From: Anticarsia gemmatalis
Lineage: Eukaryota > Arthropoda > Insecta > Lepidoptera > Erebidae
NCBI RefSeq assembly: GCF_050436995.1
Contig: NC_134763.1
Location: forward strand, 9,543,001 to 9,607,000
Length of the DNA: 64,000 nt
Reading direction: 5' to 3'
Each line of letters begins with the position of its first letter. Position 1 is the stretch's first letter. The position numbers were made by a program, and so were the translations under genes. Below, one piece after another: positions 57,601-64,000 of this stretch. Below the pieces are notes generated by a model, which saw only the letters and a program-made list of their open reading frames with translations, was not told where the DNA came from and searched no databases.

Positions 57601-60133
57601 AGACATTTATAAACATACAAACAAGCAACGGACAGAGGGTATAACCAGACCCGAAACAATTATTTGTGGATCAAACAAATAGGTGTTTCCTGTGGCAATC
57701 AAACCCACGATCTTCCAACGCAATGGTAGCGGCGGCGTGGCGACCTAAACCACTGCGTCACGGAGGCATATATAAACTATAGGTACCCGGACGAAGTCAG
57801 ACCGGGCCGCTAGTAACTCTATAAAAATAGAATCACAAAATAACTTAGAACACACAAAGGCATTTTAATATCATCAATTTGTATACAGTTCGTTGTGTCC
57901 CGAGTGTATAACAATAATGTAGTCTTTGTGTAGCAGCCAAGCCTTGCACTTTGTGCAACTACCTTCGAATAATCTTATTCTATGTCAGAGAGCATTCCTC
58001 TGGAGTCCGTTGCCATGGTAACGAGAGGTTATAGTGCTCGTATTTTTTGTTTAAGTGCGTTGCTATGGTAATGCCGTTGTTAGTCGAATTTTTGGTTTAA
58101 TTCTTGAATGTTTTCCATAAGTTGCAATTATGTCCAGCTTCGCCTTACGTCTTGAACTAAACGTACACTAAAAACTTTTTCTAAAGCGCTCTATGTAGTA
58201 ATAAATATCGCATAAAATCATATTAATAGATTTTGGGCCTACTTAAACAAAAAGACTGATATGACGAATAAACTTGTTCTAAAATGAGATGTAGTGAAGG
58301 ACCAGTCGGCTGAAACTCCAAACTATGATTATTTGGGAAACATTTTGGTGAAAAATGTCACACGTCTATAAATCTGTTCCTTGATTTCATGGTGATAGGT
58401 AGATACAAAATTGTTATTTGCTCGGCCTCGTTTGTCATATATTTATTTTCTTGTGTACAATAGCAATTTAGAACACTAAATAATTTACCATTTATAGGAA
58501 AAAGTTACTGAACTGTAGAAAACTAGTCGTCAAATTTTAAATGCTTACTTCTATGAATACCAAAAGCATACTGATTGCAGAGAAATCATCTACTTATATA
58601 ATATGGATCGAAAATTATATTCACCAAGTATTTCCTCATTATCCAAACATACCGTGAGTTATATACTAAGCATGTATATTATATAATATTCTACAATTAA
58701 TATTCCGTTCGTGTACACGTAATCAATTCTTGGAAATTCAATTAGTATACCACAAGATATTTCACTTGAAACCTACTGTTAACACAAAGTAAATGTTATA
58801 ATTTGCAATGTAATTACGTATATAATAATATTATATACCAGATGGTTATCGAAAAACAACGTAATAGTATCGACTCTCTCATGAAACCAAAAATAAATGT
58901 TGGTGTAATTGAATAAAAAGTTTGGGGTTTCGCGAGACTGTCAAACGCTTACTTGTCTAGCAGAAATTAGGTACTAAAGGAAAACAGTTATAATTAAAAT
59001 ATAATATAATCAATACCTGATTTGCTTTCCATACAAAATTTGTCGATATTTTAAAAATTGCCCCTTCGGCTAAAATTTGCTAAAGTTGTTTTATATGTTT
59101 GTAAAAGTCCCTACTACACAGGATTAGTATTTATTAGCACGTTTACAGAAATAACATACTCCTAAAGTATCTTCTATTTAAAGATAAAATGAAAGAATCT
59201 TTAATATAAAACTGAGTACAAAAGGACTTTTTTATACCTAGAAACAGATTTTACGTTCTGAATTAGACCATATTGTTATAAGATTAAAGTTAAATTTAGA
59301 ATTAATCACCAGACACGTGGAAGGTGTATTAAGGTTTAATAAATTAATATGTTTCCTCCTATTTTTACACTGTATATATTAAAATTTGCCTTTTTAATAC
59401 GATTCTACGTATTTATTTATTAAGATCGCTGAAAACCTGGAAATTTCATTAACAAATATATTATGATAAAATATTTTTAAAATAAAGATCAAATGAATAC
59501 GTTACAACAAATTAAAGGGAATCGAAAATTATGTTTTCTTTTATGCGTCAAAACGAATTATTTTACAATATACAAAATGCGTTTACTAATAGCTTCTGAT
59601 TCAAGTAAGTATGTCCATTTCCTAATATTTACATAGTGACCGCATTTTGTATTTTGAAAATTTTGCCGGAACCAATTTTTTAAATGTTTAAATTGCTTTT
59701 GGAAGATGGTCCTGGACAAATAGAGAACCTAAATATTTAAGACACTTAAATGTTATTGATTATTATAACTGGACGATTTTGCAGAAAGAGAATCTAGTAC
59801 ATCAGCCAATATGTATATTAATGTAAATTAATAATTTCTAAATCATCTCACGTCACTTAACACTTTTATCATAGTTCTACCAGACAGTTTACCTGCAGAA
59901 GATGACATCAAAAAAATTACTTACCGATAACAGTCAAATTGACTCTAGAATTCCTCGTCTGAGCTTGTTTGAAGTCCACCCGACACCTGTAGACGCCCTG
60001 GTCTGAGGCCTTCACTCGGTCTACTCCCAGCTCAGCCGGTCTTCTCTCGGGGAGGAAGTAGGCTCTTGACGCGAAGACGCTCTCATCTGACCAGCGTTCT
60101 GCGACACCGAAGTCGCGTTCTCTTGCGTCGACA
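27475..60133 (-). CDS. Sidestep-like Ig-superfamily receptor, spliced gene (14 exons seen, 5' end outside window)
   Basis: The gene encodes a single-pass cell-surface adhesion receptor. Domain order is the second half of Ig1 (V-type), Ig2, Ig3, Ig4, Ig5, one fibronectin III domain, one transmembrane helix and a Pro/Ser-rich cytoplasmic tail. Five Ig plus one FN3 plus TM is the layout of the Drosophila Sidestep family (Side and Side-II to -VIII), whose members bind Beat proteins in axon guidance and target choice. That role is family knowledge and is not shown here. I joined exons A to N by hand: every boundary has AG/GT signals, phases agree at all 13 junctions, and the total is about 778 residues. 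Introns between domains are phase 1. Introns inside Ig3, Ig4, Ig5 and FN3 are phase 0, and the one inside Ig2 is phase 1. The first exon in the window begins in phase 2, so the signal peptide and first half of Ig1 lie upstream, beyond 64000. Which Side paralogue this is cannot be decided from the sequence alone. Confidence 0.9.
27989..28147 (-). CDS. Exon M: cytoplasmic tail
   Basis: Codes for MDYYRQQQVSTISPPLGSRG and on to LPAYCPLRTAPPPN..MHEPT, a Gly/Pro/Arg-rich low-complexity tail segment. Acceptor TTCTAG, donor GTAAGT, phase 0 on both sides, 159 bases. Tail sequences of Sidestep paralogues vary greatly, so the call rests on position, splice sites and frame. Confidence 0.8.
28538..28785 (-). 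CDS. Exon L: transmembrane helix and start of cytoplasmic tail
   Basis: After DLPRTAFQMSGA comes a hydrophobic stretch of about 22 residues (MSVAVGGGIIIMVVLILFMI..), followed by the stop-transfer basic cluster RQRCAKRKPR. The start of the cytoplasmic tail is Pro/Ser-rich and then acidic (KEDSESDD). Acceptor TAACAG, donor GTAAGA, phase 1 to 0, 248 bases. A longer open frame running past the donor is intron read-through and was not used. Confidence 0.92.
29175..29355 (-). CDS. Exon K: second half of FN3 and juxtamembrane stalk
   Basis: Residues EIVANVSSAVPRFTAVGLAP, then RVYAAAVLAYNAKGRGDPY and the stalk STLRPPEKHH..DKSL. The Y-A-x-N-A-K-G run is the conserved F/G region of FN3 in this family. 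NVSS is a possible glycosylation site. Acceptor AAACAG, donor GTGAGT, phase 0 to 1, 181 bases. Confidence 0.9.
30139..30240 (-). repeat. SINE fragment, family of 41492-41804
   Basis: Contains TGTCCCACTGCTGGGCAATG and the CCACGCTGGCCAAGTGC block. It lies in the FN3 internal intron (exon J to K). Confidence 0.6.
30366..30499 (-). CDS. Exon J: first half of the fibronectin III domain
   Basis: Starts GRPDQVHNCTVVNASLTSFG, continues VRCSEGFNGGMPQSF and ends LEVREIVTQ. The C-x-V-x-N start and GFNGG-L-PQ-SF-L-LEV segment are the usual first part of the single FN3 domain in Sidestep proteins. NCTV and NASL are possible N-glycosylation sites. Acceptor CCACAG, donor GTAAGA, phase 1 to 0, 134 bases. 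Confidence 0.9.
31276..31531 (+). repeat. RTE-like LINE 3' end or derived SINE
   Basis: Nearly the same as 5623-5880, including both ends and the CAAA run. It lies in the intron between exons I and J. Confidence 0.6.
32437..32626 (-). CDS. Exon I: second half of Ig5
   Basis: Starts FRWTFNNTANSNEV with the core Trp, and has YGTLLCWAHNRIG with the second cysteine. It ends VPCVYHIIAA, leading into the FN3 linker. NNTAN is a possible glycosylation site. Acceptor CCATAG, donor GTGAGT, phase 0 to 1, 190 bases. A dispersed repeat (32661-32722) stops only 35 bases upstream of this acceptor. Confidence 0.91.
32661..32722 (+). repeat. Dispersed repeat (LINE 3'-end-like), short copy beside exon I
   Basis: Contains ATACATACATAAAATCTCGC and TATGGAGGTAGGCAGAAAC. 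It ends 35 bases from the acceptor of exon I. Confidence 0.5.
32767..32821. other. Hairpin, 25-base arms, in the intron upstream of exon I
   Basis: Arms 32767-32791 and 32797-32821 pair at 24 of 25 positions (ACAACCTAAAATTA.CATC..) around the loop ACTCC. It is about 140 bases from the exon I acceptor. Confidence 0.6.
32822..35589. other. Intron H-I, right part, no feature seen
   Basis: AT-rich intron sequence without recognisable coding or repeat content. Confidence 0.55.
35590..36976 (+). pseudogene. Degenerate R1-like LINE, 5'UTR and gag (ORF1), left part
   Basis: Relatively GC-rich in an AT-rich intron. Frames switch among + frames: ATHLSESGRLWRKRRLRPES and a Lys-rich stretch up to a stop at 36478, then the same frame continues DKFTIQLADTILTHHQAVVE, then a shifted frame reads SLKDAARNIKLAVSESSWQY and a Pro/Ala-rich linker. 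This layout (acidic/basic start, helical middle, linker) resembles ORF1 of R1/TRAS/SART-type elements. Stops and frameshifts show it is dead. It is interrupted at 36977 by a LINE 3' end and resumes near 37506. Confidence 0.65.
36977..37505 (-). mobile_element. CR1-like LINE 3' end inserted in the R1-like gag
   Basis: In minus orientation this starts (36977) with the simple-repeat tail (ATCAAA repeats as read on +) and shows clear similarity to 11455-11798 of the full element: the tail, the adjacent unique sequence, the GGCGATT..AAAGAGTG stretch and a more diverged part upstream. It is 5'-truncated inside the 3'UTR, a usual LINE outcome. No clear target-site duplication was found. Confidence 0.7.
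37506..37862 (+). pseudogene. R1-like LINE gag, right part
   Basis: Reads KSGATYRDVIRDAKDKINQA, then VRFGVAATGARILSSQGSG, KADPLASKLREVIGED and TAELSITDLDDSACPEEVK, with one frame change and then a stop. ATGARIL and the DLDDS..PEEV block are typical of R1-clade ORF1 just before its zinc knuckles. The knuckles themselves are missing, so the element is truncated here. Confidence 0.65.
38092..38353 (+). mobile_element. 5S-rRNA-derived SINE (SINE3-type) with 11-bp target-site duplication
   Basis: The sequence GTTAAGCAACCC..GGCGCGG..ATAGATGGGTGACCGC follows the internal pol III control region of 5S rRNA genes (A box, intermediate element, C box) in order. A non-5S body follows, then a tail of AAG repeats. 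Flanking direct repeats ACGGGACATAG at 38081-38091 and 38354-38364 mark an intact insertion. A degraded second copy is at 49612-49740. Confidence 0.75.
39125..39319 (-). mobile_element. tRNA-derived SINE, second family
   Basis: On the minus strand it begins CCTCCGTGGCGCAGTGGTTT (A-box region) and has B box GGTTCGATTCC. A family-specific body (CAAATAATTGTTTCGGGTC and GTAAAAGTCCCCGCGACAC) follows. Copies at 17046-17231 and 57577-57768 have the same orientation. It is not a working tRNA gene because no full cloverleaf follows. Confidence 0.75.
39796..39830 (-). repeat. Very short SINE fragment, family of 41492-41804
   Basis: Only the ATTGTCCCACTGCTGGG segment is kept. The assignment rests on about 30 bases. 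Confidence 0.35.
40638..40741 (-). CDS. Exon H: first half of Ig5
   Basis: Residues YAPTCRSSQQRVHGVAKQER, then HITCHVDANPPEVT with the first Ig5 cysteine. The Y-A-P-x-C start and the C-x-V-D-A-N-P segment are common at Ig5 in Sidestep proteins. Acceptor CTACAG, donor GTGAGT, phase 1 to 0, 104 bases. It is followed by the longest intron of the gene, about 8.0 kb and full of mobile elements. Confidence 0.9.
41492..41804 (-). mobile_element. tRNA-derived SINE with 16-bp target-site duplication
   Basis: On the minus strand the head carries a pol III A box (TAGCCGAGTGG) and B box (GGTTCGAACC), so the head is tRNA-derived. The body and 3' end contain the common segment with CCCAGCAGTGGGAC. Perfect direct repeats TTTATGTTAAGTATTA at 41476-41491 and 41805-41820 flank it. 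It lies in the intron between exons G and H. Six shorter relatives lack the head or are more diverged. Confidence 0.8.
42099..42258 (-). CDS. Exon G: second half of Ig4
   Basis: Starts GKTLLHNVGQGVIISNQSLV, with TAGNYTCVGFNAEG as the YxC signature, and ends FSLNVL. NQSL and NYTC are possible N-glycosylation sites. Acceptor CACTAG, donor GTGAGT, phase 0 to 1, 160 bases. Confidence 0.93.
43255..43385 (-). CDS. Exon F: first half of Ig4
   Basis: Starts YVPETVVRLGTNLDPSNIRE, with the first cysteine in VYFDCIIRAHP and the Trp in VEWRHN at its very end. NIREG.DVYFDC is typical of the fourth Ig domain of this family. Acceptor GGCCAG, donor GTAAGT, phase 1 to 0, 131 bases. Confidence 0.92.
43640..45300. 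other. Possible remnant of an unidentified element in intron E-F
   Basis: Broken frames with protein-like composition occur on both strands: + near 43700-44110, interrupted by stops, and a minus frame at 44388-44642 containing VIPPWDGKKAKEKLSLS. I recognise no family. It may be an old degraded mobile element or chance. Confidence 0.2.
45559..45706 (-). CDS. Exon E: second half of Ig3
   Basis: Starts LSTDGNTTTSTVSLQLTKSD, with the second cysteine in AKLACRASNP, and ends DDWTLDIQ. NTT is a possible N-glycosylation site. Acceptor CAACAG, donor GTAAGT, phase 0 entry and phase 1 exit, 148 bases. Junction frame with exon D is exact. Confidence 0.9.
45707..49611. other. Intron D-E, mostly unannotated
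   Basis: Contains one MITE (47043) and then the 5S-SINE relic (49612). The rest is AT-rich with no gene. Confidence 0.55.
47043..47215. mobile_element. GATTCT-family MITE
   Basis: Left end GTAGCACGATTCTGT, GAGTATCGACAGTTTGACAT, the CGCCCGCTAGAGGCGCTGA core and right end GGTAGACAATCGCGATAC. It lies in the intron between exons D and E. Confidence 0.6.
49612..49740 (+). mobile_element. Degraded copy of the 5S-derived SINE
   Basis: Shares CGGCAAACGATC, GGTTAAGCAA and GGTGACCGC in the same order as the copy at 38 kb, followed by a diverged body. It lies in the intron between exons D and E. It has no clear tail or duplication. Confidence 0.5.
50035..50186 (-). CDS. Exon D: first half of Ig3
   Basis: Translation runs FPPLTVHILGSNQPLSASRR to the end HRINNAKET, with the first cysteine in YDLLCQSS and the core Trp in SITWWKNG. 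The WWKNG segment is a hallmark of the third Ig domain in Sidestep proteins. Acceptor TTCCAG, donor GTAATG (weaker than the others), phase 1 entry and phase 0 exit, 152 bases. Confidence 0.9.
50982..51178 (-). repeat. SINE copy, family of 41492-41804, internally deleted
   Basis: Starts with TTTAACCCACTATTGTCCCA, keeps the core block and ends with part of the tRNA-like head (ACCACTCGGTAACC as read on +). The middle is shortened. Confidence 0.6.
52689..52892 (-). CDS. Exon C: second half of Ig2
   Basis: Starts GRPRPWVKWFRDEVE with the core Trp and ends TTLTLDMN. The second cysteine lies in AAFTCRASN. Acceptor CCACAG, donor GTGAGT, phase 1 to 1, 204 bases. Ig2 is the only domain here whose internal intron is phase 1; it falls between the first cysteine (exon B) and the Trp (exon C). 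Confidence 0.92.
53331..53441 (-). CDS. Exon B: first half of Ig2
   Basis: Residues begin VPPNKMVITDD and end FTLKCDVSG, carrying the first Ig2 cysteine. The segment VGPYIEGDTFTLKCDVSGG is very typical of the second Ig domain of Sidestep-family proteins. The acceptor reads CCGCAG and the donor GTAAGT. Phase 1 on both sides, 111 bases. The preceding intron is about 6.5 kb; the next is only 438 bases. Confidence 0.92.
55196..55361. mobile_element. GATTCT-family MITE, diverged copy
   Basis: Left end CGCGATTCTGTATAGTCGGT, GAGAGTTTGATATTTGAAA, the CTGCTAGAGGCGCT core and right end AATCGTGCTACCG. It lies in the Ig1-Ig2 intron. Confidence 0.5.
55975..56105 (-). repeat. Diverged SINE fragment, family of 41492-41804
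   Basis: Shares CCACCACGCTAGCCAAGTGA and the CTCAGGCATGTAAAG block; the start is heavily diverged. Confidence 0.45.
57577..57768 (-). mobile_element. tRNA-derived SINE, second family
   Basis: Same family as 39125-39319. The B box is damaged (GGTTTGATTGCC), so this copy is probably unable to be transcribed. It lies in the long Ig1-Ig2 intron. Confidence 0.7.
58009..58072 (+). promoter_or_regulatory. Pair of RFX X-box-like sites
   Basis: GTTGCCATGGTAAC at 58009-58022 fits the X-box consensus (GTNRCC-N1-3-RGYAAC). GTTGCTATGGTAAT at 58059-58072 is a close second, 36 bases on. The pair lies in the Ig1-Ig2 intron. Confidence 0.4.
59925..60133 (-). CDS. Exon A: second half of Ig1 (V-type)
   Basis: Translation starts VDARERDFGVAERWSDESVF and ends NSRVNLTVI. 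The motif DQGVYRC is the DxGxYxC signature around the second Ig cysteine. VDAR followed by a W-S-D-E segment and SRAYF matches the Ig1 of Sidestep proteins as I know the family. The acceptor reads CTCCAG and the donor GTAAGT. Length is 209 bases, entering in phase 2 and leaving in phase 1. NLTV is a possible N-glycosylation site. The exon carrying the signal peptide, first cysteine and core Trp must be upstream; I find no candidate for it between 60134 and 64000. Confidence 0.88.
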
Positions 60134-63100
60134 CTGGAGAAAAGACGGTCTATTAGAAAAGGTAGTAAGGTAAGCTTAAATAAAGGATTTGATAGCAGAT
60201 CATGAGTGTTGCACACAAAATTCTATTGCAGAATCGAAATAACTTGAAAAATTGTTTATGTTGGCGGTAAAAATTATCCCATGGGTTTCATTTTCTAAGA
60301 AACAAACATATATTATTTGCTTGAATTACAAACAACTGGAAATAATGCCACAGCATTTTGGGTCTATCTCAATATATGTCGATACGTAGTAATTATGTAA
60401 ACCTAAGAAAGCACTGAATGGATTTCTTTACCTAGATAGTTTTATAACAATTCCTGAATAAATCATACCCAATCAACAATTTCCTAAAAGTTATTTCAAG
60501 AATAAAACAATCAGATAGATCGTAGGAAACAGTCAATAAACTAATTGTTCTCCAATTATAAGAAAGCTTTACTTTTGTGGCGTTGAGCCAAAAACTTCGG
60601 AGTTGAAACAAAATTACACAACAAGAAAACAAAGATAGTCTCTCTTGACACGATGGCACTTAAAACTATAAATTTAGGGCTAATTCGTACTAAGCTTATT
60701 ATTTGCCAAAAACTATTTGCATGATAAAATAGTAATTATAATCTTAAGAGGCAAACCTGTGATAGGGTTATTTTTCACTCCATAGCGCTCCAAGATATTT
60801 ATTAATCTATACTAATATTATAAAGCTGAAGAGTTTGTTTGTTTGTTTGAACGCGCTAGTCTCAGGAGATACTAGTGCGAATTGAAAAATTATTTTACTG
60901 TTGGATTGGCTATTTATTGAGGAAGGCGAACAGGAGCAGAGTACCAGTAAAAATTTGTTACAATAACGGGGAAAAAATTGTGACGCAAGCGAAGTTGCGC
61001 GAGTCTAGTACTTAATATTTTAAAGTCTTTTCAGAGTATAAAGGTTCCAGTGTCGTTATTAGATTCATTTAGTTAAACCTTTACTGATCGACAACAACGT
61101 ATTTCAATTAATTCTCAAACATTCGTGGCTACCTTTTACATCAAGTAACTTAAAATATAACTTCTGCTCAAATAAAGTTCACTTTTAAACCCTGCTCACA
61201 GTTAGCCAACAAACAATTAGCCGCTAATTACACACCTACTGAGTACGTACTCTAACAGCTGAAAATCAAATTAACTGATTAAACCGAAGCCCTTGCCAAG
61301 TTCGAACTTGTTCTTGTACAAAATGTTCAAGTTGGAGTAGGAAGCCTATCTTGTAAGAACTTGAGACTACAAAATGTAAGATCTATAAATATGTAATTGA
61401 TTCCAGTTTTAGTTCGTGTATTAATTGGTTTTGGCTTCGGTAAGAAAAGTATTGGTAAGTTTTCAAACATTTTATTCGTTTATAAGTTGTATTTGTTACC
61501 TTATTCTTGAAGTAGTTGAACCAGAAATAAATAATAATTCTACGTATCTTATCCAAACTACACCAAGTGTTATTTTAGGGTCAATAAAGGAAATTGCGTG
61601 ATATTTTCAAACTTTGAATAGCATTTTATGCGCTAGTAAGTAGGTAAACTAATTAAGATGAAAACTGTATTAATGTACATTAAATGTCTTTCAAAATAAA
61701 ACAGTACCTGTTTTTATAGTAGCTAGTAGAAAATTAATCTTATTATAAAAATATAATTATGATAATTGTCAACTGAATCATAAAGATGACAAACTTACTA
61801 AGAACGCGTTTTATATCTCTAAAAGCATTTACATCAGCATTTCACATTAAGTCGATTAAAAGCAAGCTGCTCCTCACAAAAGTTATACAATAATGATGAG
61901 TCTTCAACTCAGAGATAACAGAACGGTACAAGTGTTTTCTTACTTCACAAAGTGCATGAATGTTGCAAAATCTCTAGAACAATTCCCGCTATCTCGGCAA
62001 AGTTTAAAAAGCGATATTTGTTTTGAATTCTTTTATCTCCAGTCCTAGTTGTGCCTTGTTAAAGCACCATTTATTATATTTTTTTGCTGTTTCTTTCTTT
62101 TGTTTACTTTTTTCCAGCGGCTGGAAACTGCAAGGATTCTTGCGCTTTTTGTTTGGAGATGCTGTTTTTAGATAGAGGTTCATCTTGCCTTTGTACGTCA
62201 AAAGTAGTGGAGTAAATATTGCTGCAATAATTGTTTGAAAATAGAAGTAAATTTATTTTACGCTGTGGGCCCAGTTTACAACAAAATTAAACACAGTGTT
62301 GACCAAAATGTGGCAAAAATTACGGCGTGTTAGTTTAAAGTCTAAAAAATCAGAATCCAGTCTCCAAAATAAAAACTATTGTCATAGGTGTATCATTGCC
62401 AACGCTTGAAAAAAAAAAGATAGTTATTTTTATTACACTCTTTGTTTTAATAAGTTTTAGGAGGCCCTTTTTTCCATCTCTCACACATAGTTTCCAAATG
62501 TTGTGTCCAGAATTTTGGTCGAAAATTTTGAATAGTACGTAACCCGTACCCTGGTTCGTAGAATGGACATTCCTGACATGTGTACATAATATAACAGTTG
62601 GACAGAAGTTACGCTTGCGACTACACTGATATTTCGCGTTTTTAATATTTTATAATGTAAAATTTTCTCAAATTGATTATGAGACTTTTGTGATGAATAT
62701 TGGGCCTCTTGGTAAAAAATTATGAAAAATGCACTTTTGAAATACTCCTCCAGTTATGATAAAACATGTTTGCATTTTTACTTGTACTTGGTTTTATGGT
62801 AGTGCCAGTTAATATTTACCTTGTATCTCTAAAACTGAACAATAACTGACTCAATAGAAAATGTCTTTTCAAGTTTCGATACAAAATAAAAATAAAATAC
62901 TCTCAATTGAACTCCCACCGATACAAAATAAACGACCTCAATATAAAAATGCTGCGATGATATTGTATTACAAAAACTATGTCTTTTCCTTTCACCAGAA
63001 GGTACCTTTAATCTGTAAATAGGATTCAACGAAGCGTGGGGAAGTCACGACCCTTTTAAGGTACCACCAGAAACAAGTCTTTGAAATTTACTTTAGCAAA

Positions 63101-64000
63101 GAGAGCGAGCTAAGTCGATCTTGCATGTCATATTGAAAGACGCTTTCGTGATTTTAGATCCGAATAAGGCTTGTACGTTCTAGCGTTAGGTCCCGGTCGT
63201 CAAAGGGGAAAATATTCGATACTTTTTGTAGCCATGCACTCAAAACTTTTTCGTATGCACCGACGCAAAAATCCGAGTGAAGGATTGAAATACTTTCTCA
63301 AAGGTTTTTGTAGTTCAATGAAATTTGTGATTACGAGTGCTCAAGTTCTTTGGAGAGCTTGCAATGTATGTGATTTGTGCGAGTGTTCGAGTTTTTATGG
63401 AAAAGTTTGAGGAATAGTTTTTATGCTGGAAATGTTTTATAATGATTTGCGAAACACGTTTGTTAATAGCATTTTTATACGTGATGCCAAAGCAAAGTTT
63501 GTATCCAGCACTAACGTAAAATTACTGATAACTTATAACTATTAAACTTCGCACAAAGACGAAAAGTAAATATTCAATGTCAAACAAGAATATTCAGTAA
63601 AAAGCAAGTCCCATTATAAAATGATCTAAAATTTAATAAAACACAGTTTATCAGTAGGTATATGGGATTGCAAAAGTTTAGCTAAAACGAGTGTTTGGAA
63701 AATTAAAATGGTTATTGAAATTACTTTGAACTGACTTTTACATGAACTTTGAAAACTCGAGGCCCGCTTACCGACTTCATACAAAATTAGTATTAAAATT
63801 TAGAATTTCGGAAACCGTCGGCTTGAAAGTAAGACTTTGTTAAACATTGTGACGTCAGATTGTAAAATATAAATTTTCTTTGGAATTTTACTTATGAAAG
63901 GGAAGGATTCAACGATTCATATGAACTTACAGTGTCTGTCTTATATCTGTCCTTGTCTCGCACATAGAATTTTCTTTAGGAGTAAAAGCGAGGGATGGTA
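60134..64000. other. Intron upstream of exon A, no exon found
   Basis: Apart from the RTE-like fragment (60805) I find nothing on either strand. I looked on the minus strand for an exon ending in phase 2 with a first Ig cysteine and Trp and saw none, so the missing 5' exons should lie outside the window. Confidence 0.5.
60805..61009 (-). repeat. RTE-like LINE 3' end or derived SINE
   Basis: Reverse-orientation copy with ATCTATACTAATATTATAAAG at its low-coordinate end and GACGCAAGCGAAGTTGCGCG at the other. It is internally shorter than the two + copies. Confidence 0.55.

Larger units (their letters stand above)
53442..59924. other. Intron A-B, about 6.5 kb
   Basis: Contains a MITE (55196), SINE fragments (55975, 57577) and the X-box pair (58009). 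No exon or gene is seen in the rest. Confidence 0.55.

Overview
The window looks like a piece of an insect, most probably lepidopteran (moth-type), nuclear chromosome. The background is AT-rich, the host gene is split into small exons with GT-AG introns, and the repeats are tRNA-derived and 5S-rRNA-derived SINEs, R1-like and CR1/Daphne-like LINEs and short palindromic MITEs. Order and family are inferred from repeat and protein types. No species can be named from the sequence alone. No bacterial, CRISPR or operon-like features were seen.

Layout. (1) 1-6.6 kb is non-coding and repeat-bearing: two interleaved local repeats (A x3, B x2), one exon-like island at 5309-5394, an RTE-like fragment and a small MITE-like element. 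(2) About 6.7-11.8 kb is one long, apparently intact non-LTR retrotransposon in + orientation. It has an ORF1 with a coiled coil and an SGNH-like region, an ORF2 with endonuclease and reverse transcriptase, a 3'UTR and a TTTTGA-repeat tail. ORF1 and ORF2 overlap in a -1 relation exactly at a TTTAAAC heptamer, and ORF2 has no ATG before its endonuclease motif. A 100-N gap sits inside ORF1 with duplicated flanks. (3) 11.9-27.4 kb is non-coding: a long palindromic MITE, a 412-417 bp tandem array, SINEs, several MITE copies, hairpins and two more exon-like islands. (4) 27475-60133, minus strand, holds 14 exons of one gene encoding an Ig-superfamily adhesion receptor of the Sidestep type: second half of Ig1, Ig2 to Ig5, one fibronectin III domain, one transmembrane helix and a cytoplasmic tail. 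I assembled it by hand. Every junction has consensus splice sites and compatible phase, giving about 778 residues. The signal peptide and first half of Ig1 are not in the window and should lie beyond 64000 on the minus-strand upstream side. (5) Its introns carry most of the other mobile DNA, above all the 8-kb Ig5 intron (32627-40637), where a degenerate R1-like gag region is interrupted by the 3' end of a CR1-like LINE and followed by a 5S-derived SINE with an 11-bp target-site duplication and a tRNA-derived SINE. (6) 60134-64000 shows only a minus-strand RTE-like fragment.

How things fit together: one host receptor gene (by family, an axon-guidance or cell-recognition protein, the receptor side of Beat-Side interactions) is embedded in retroelement-rich DNA. 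The retrotransposon at 6.7-11.8 kb and the 3' fragment at 37 kb are the same or closely related families, so the family has moved here more than once. The most unusual observations are the candidate -1 frameshift signal in the LINE, the 5S-derived SINE pair, and paired RFX X-box-like sites in the Ig1-Ig2 intron.
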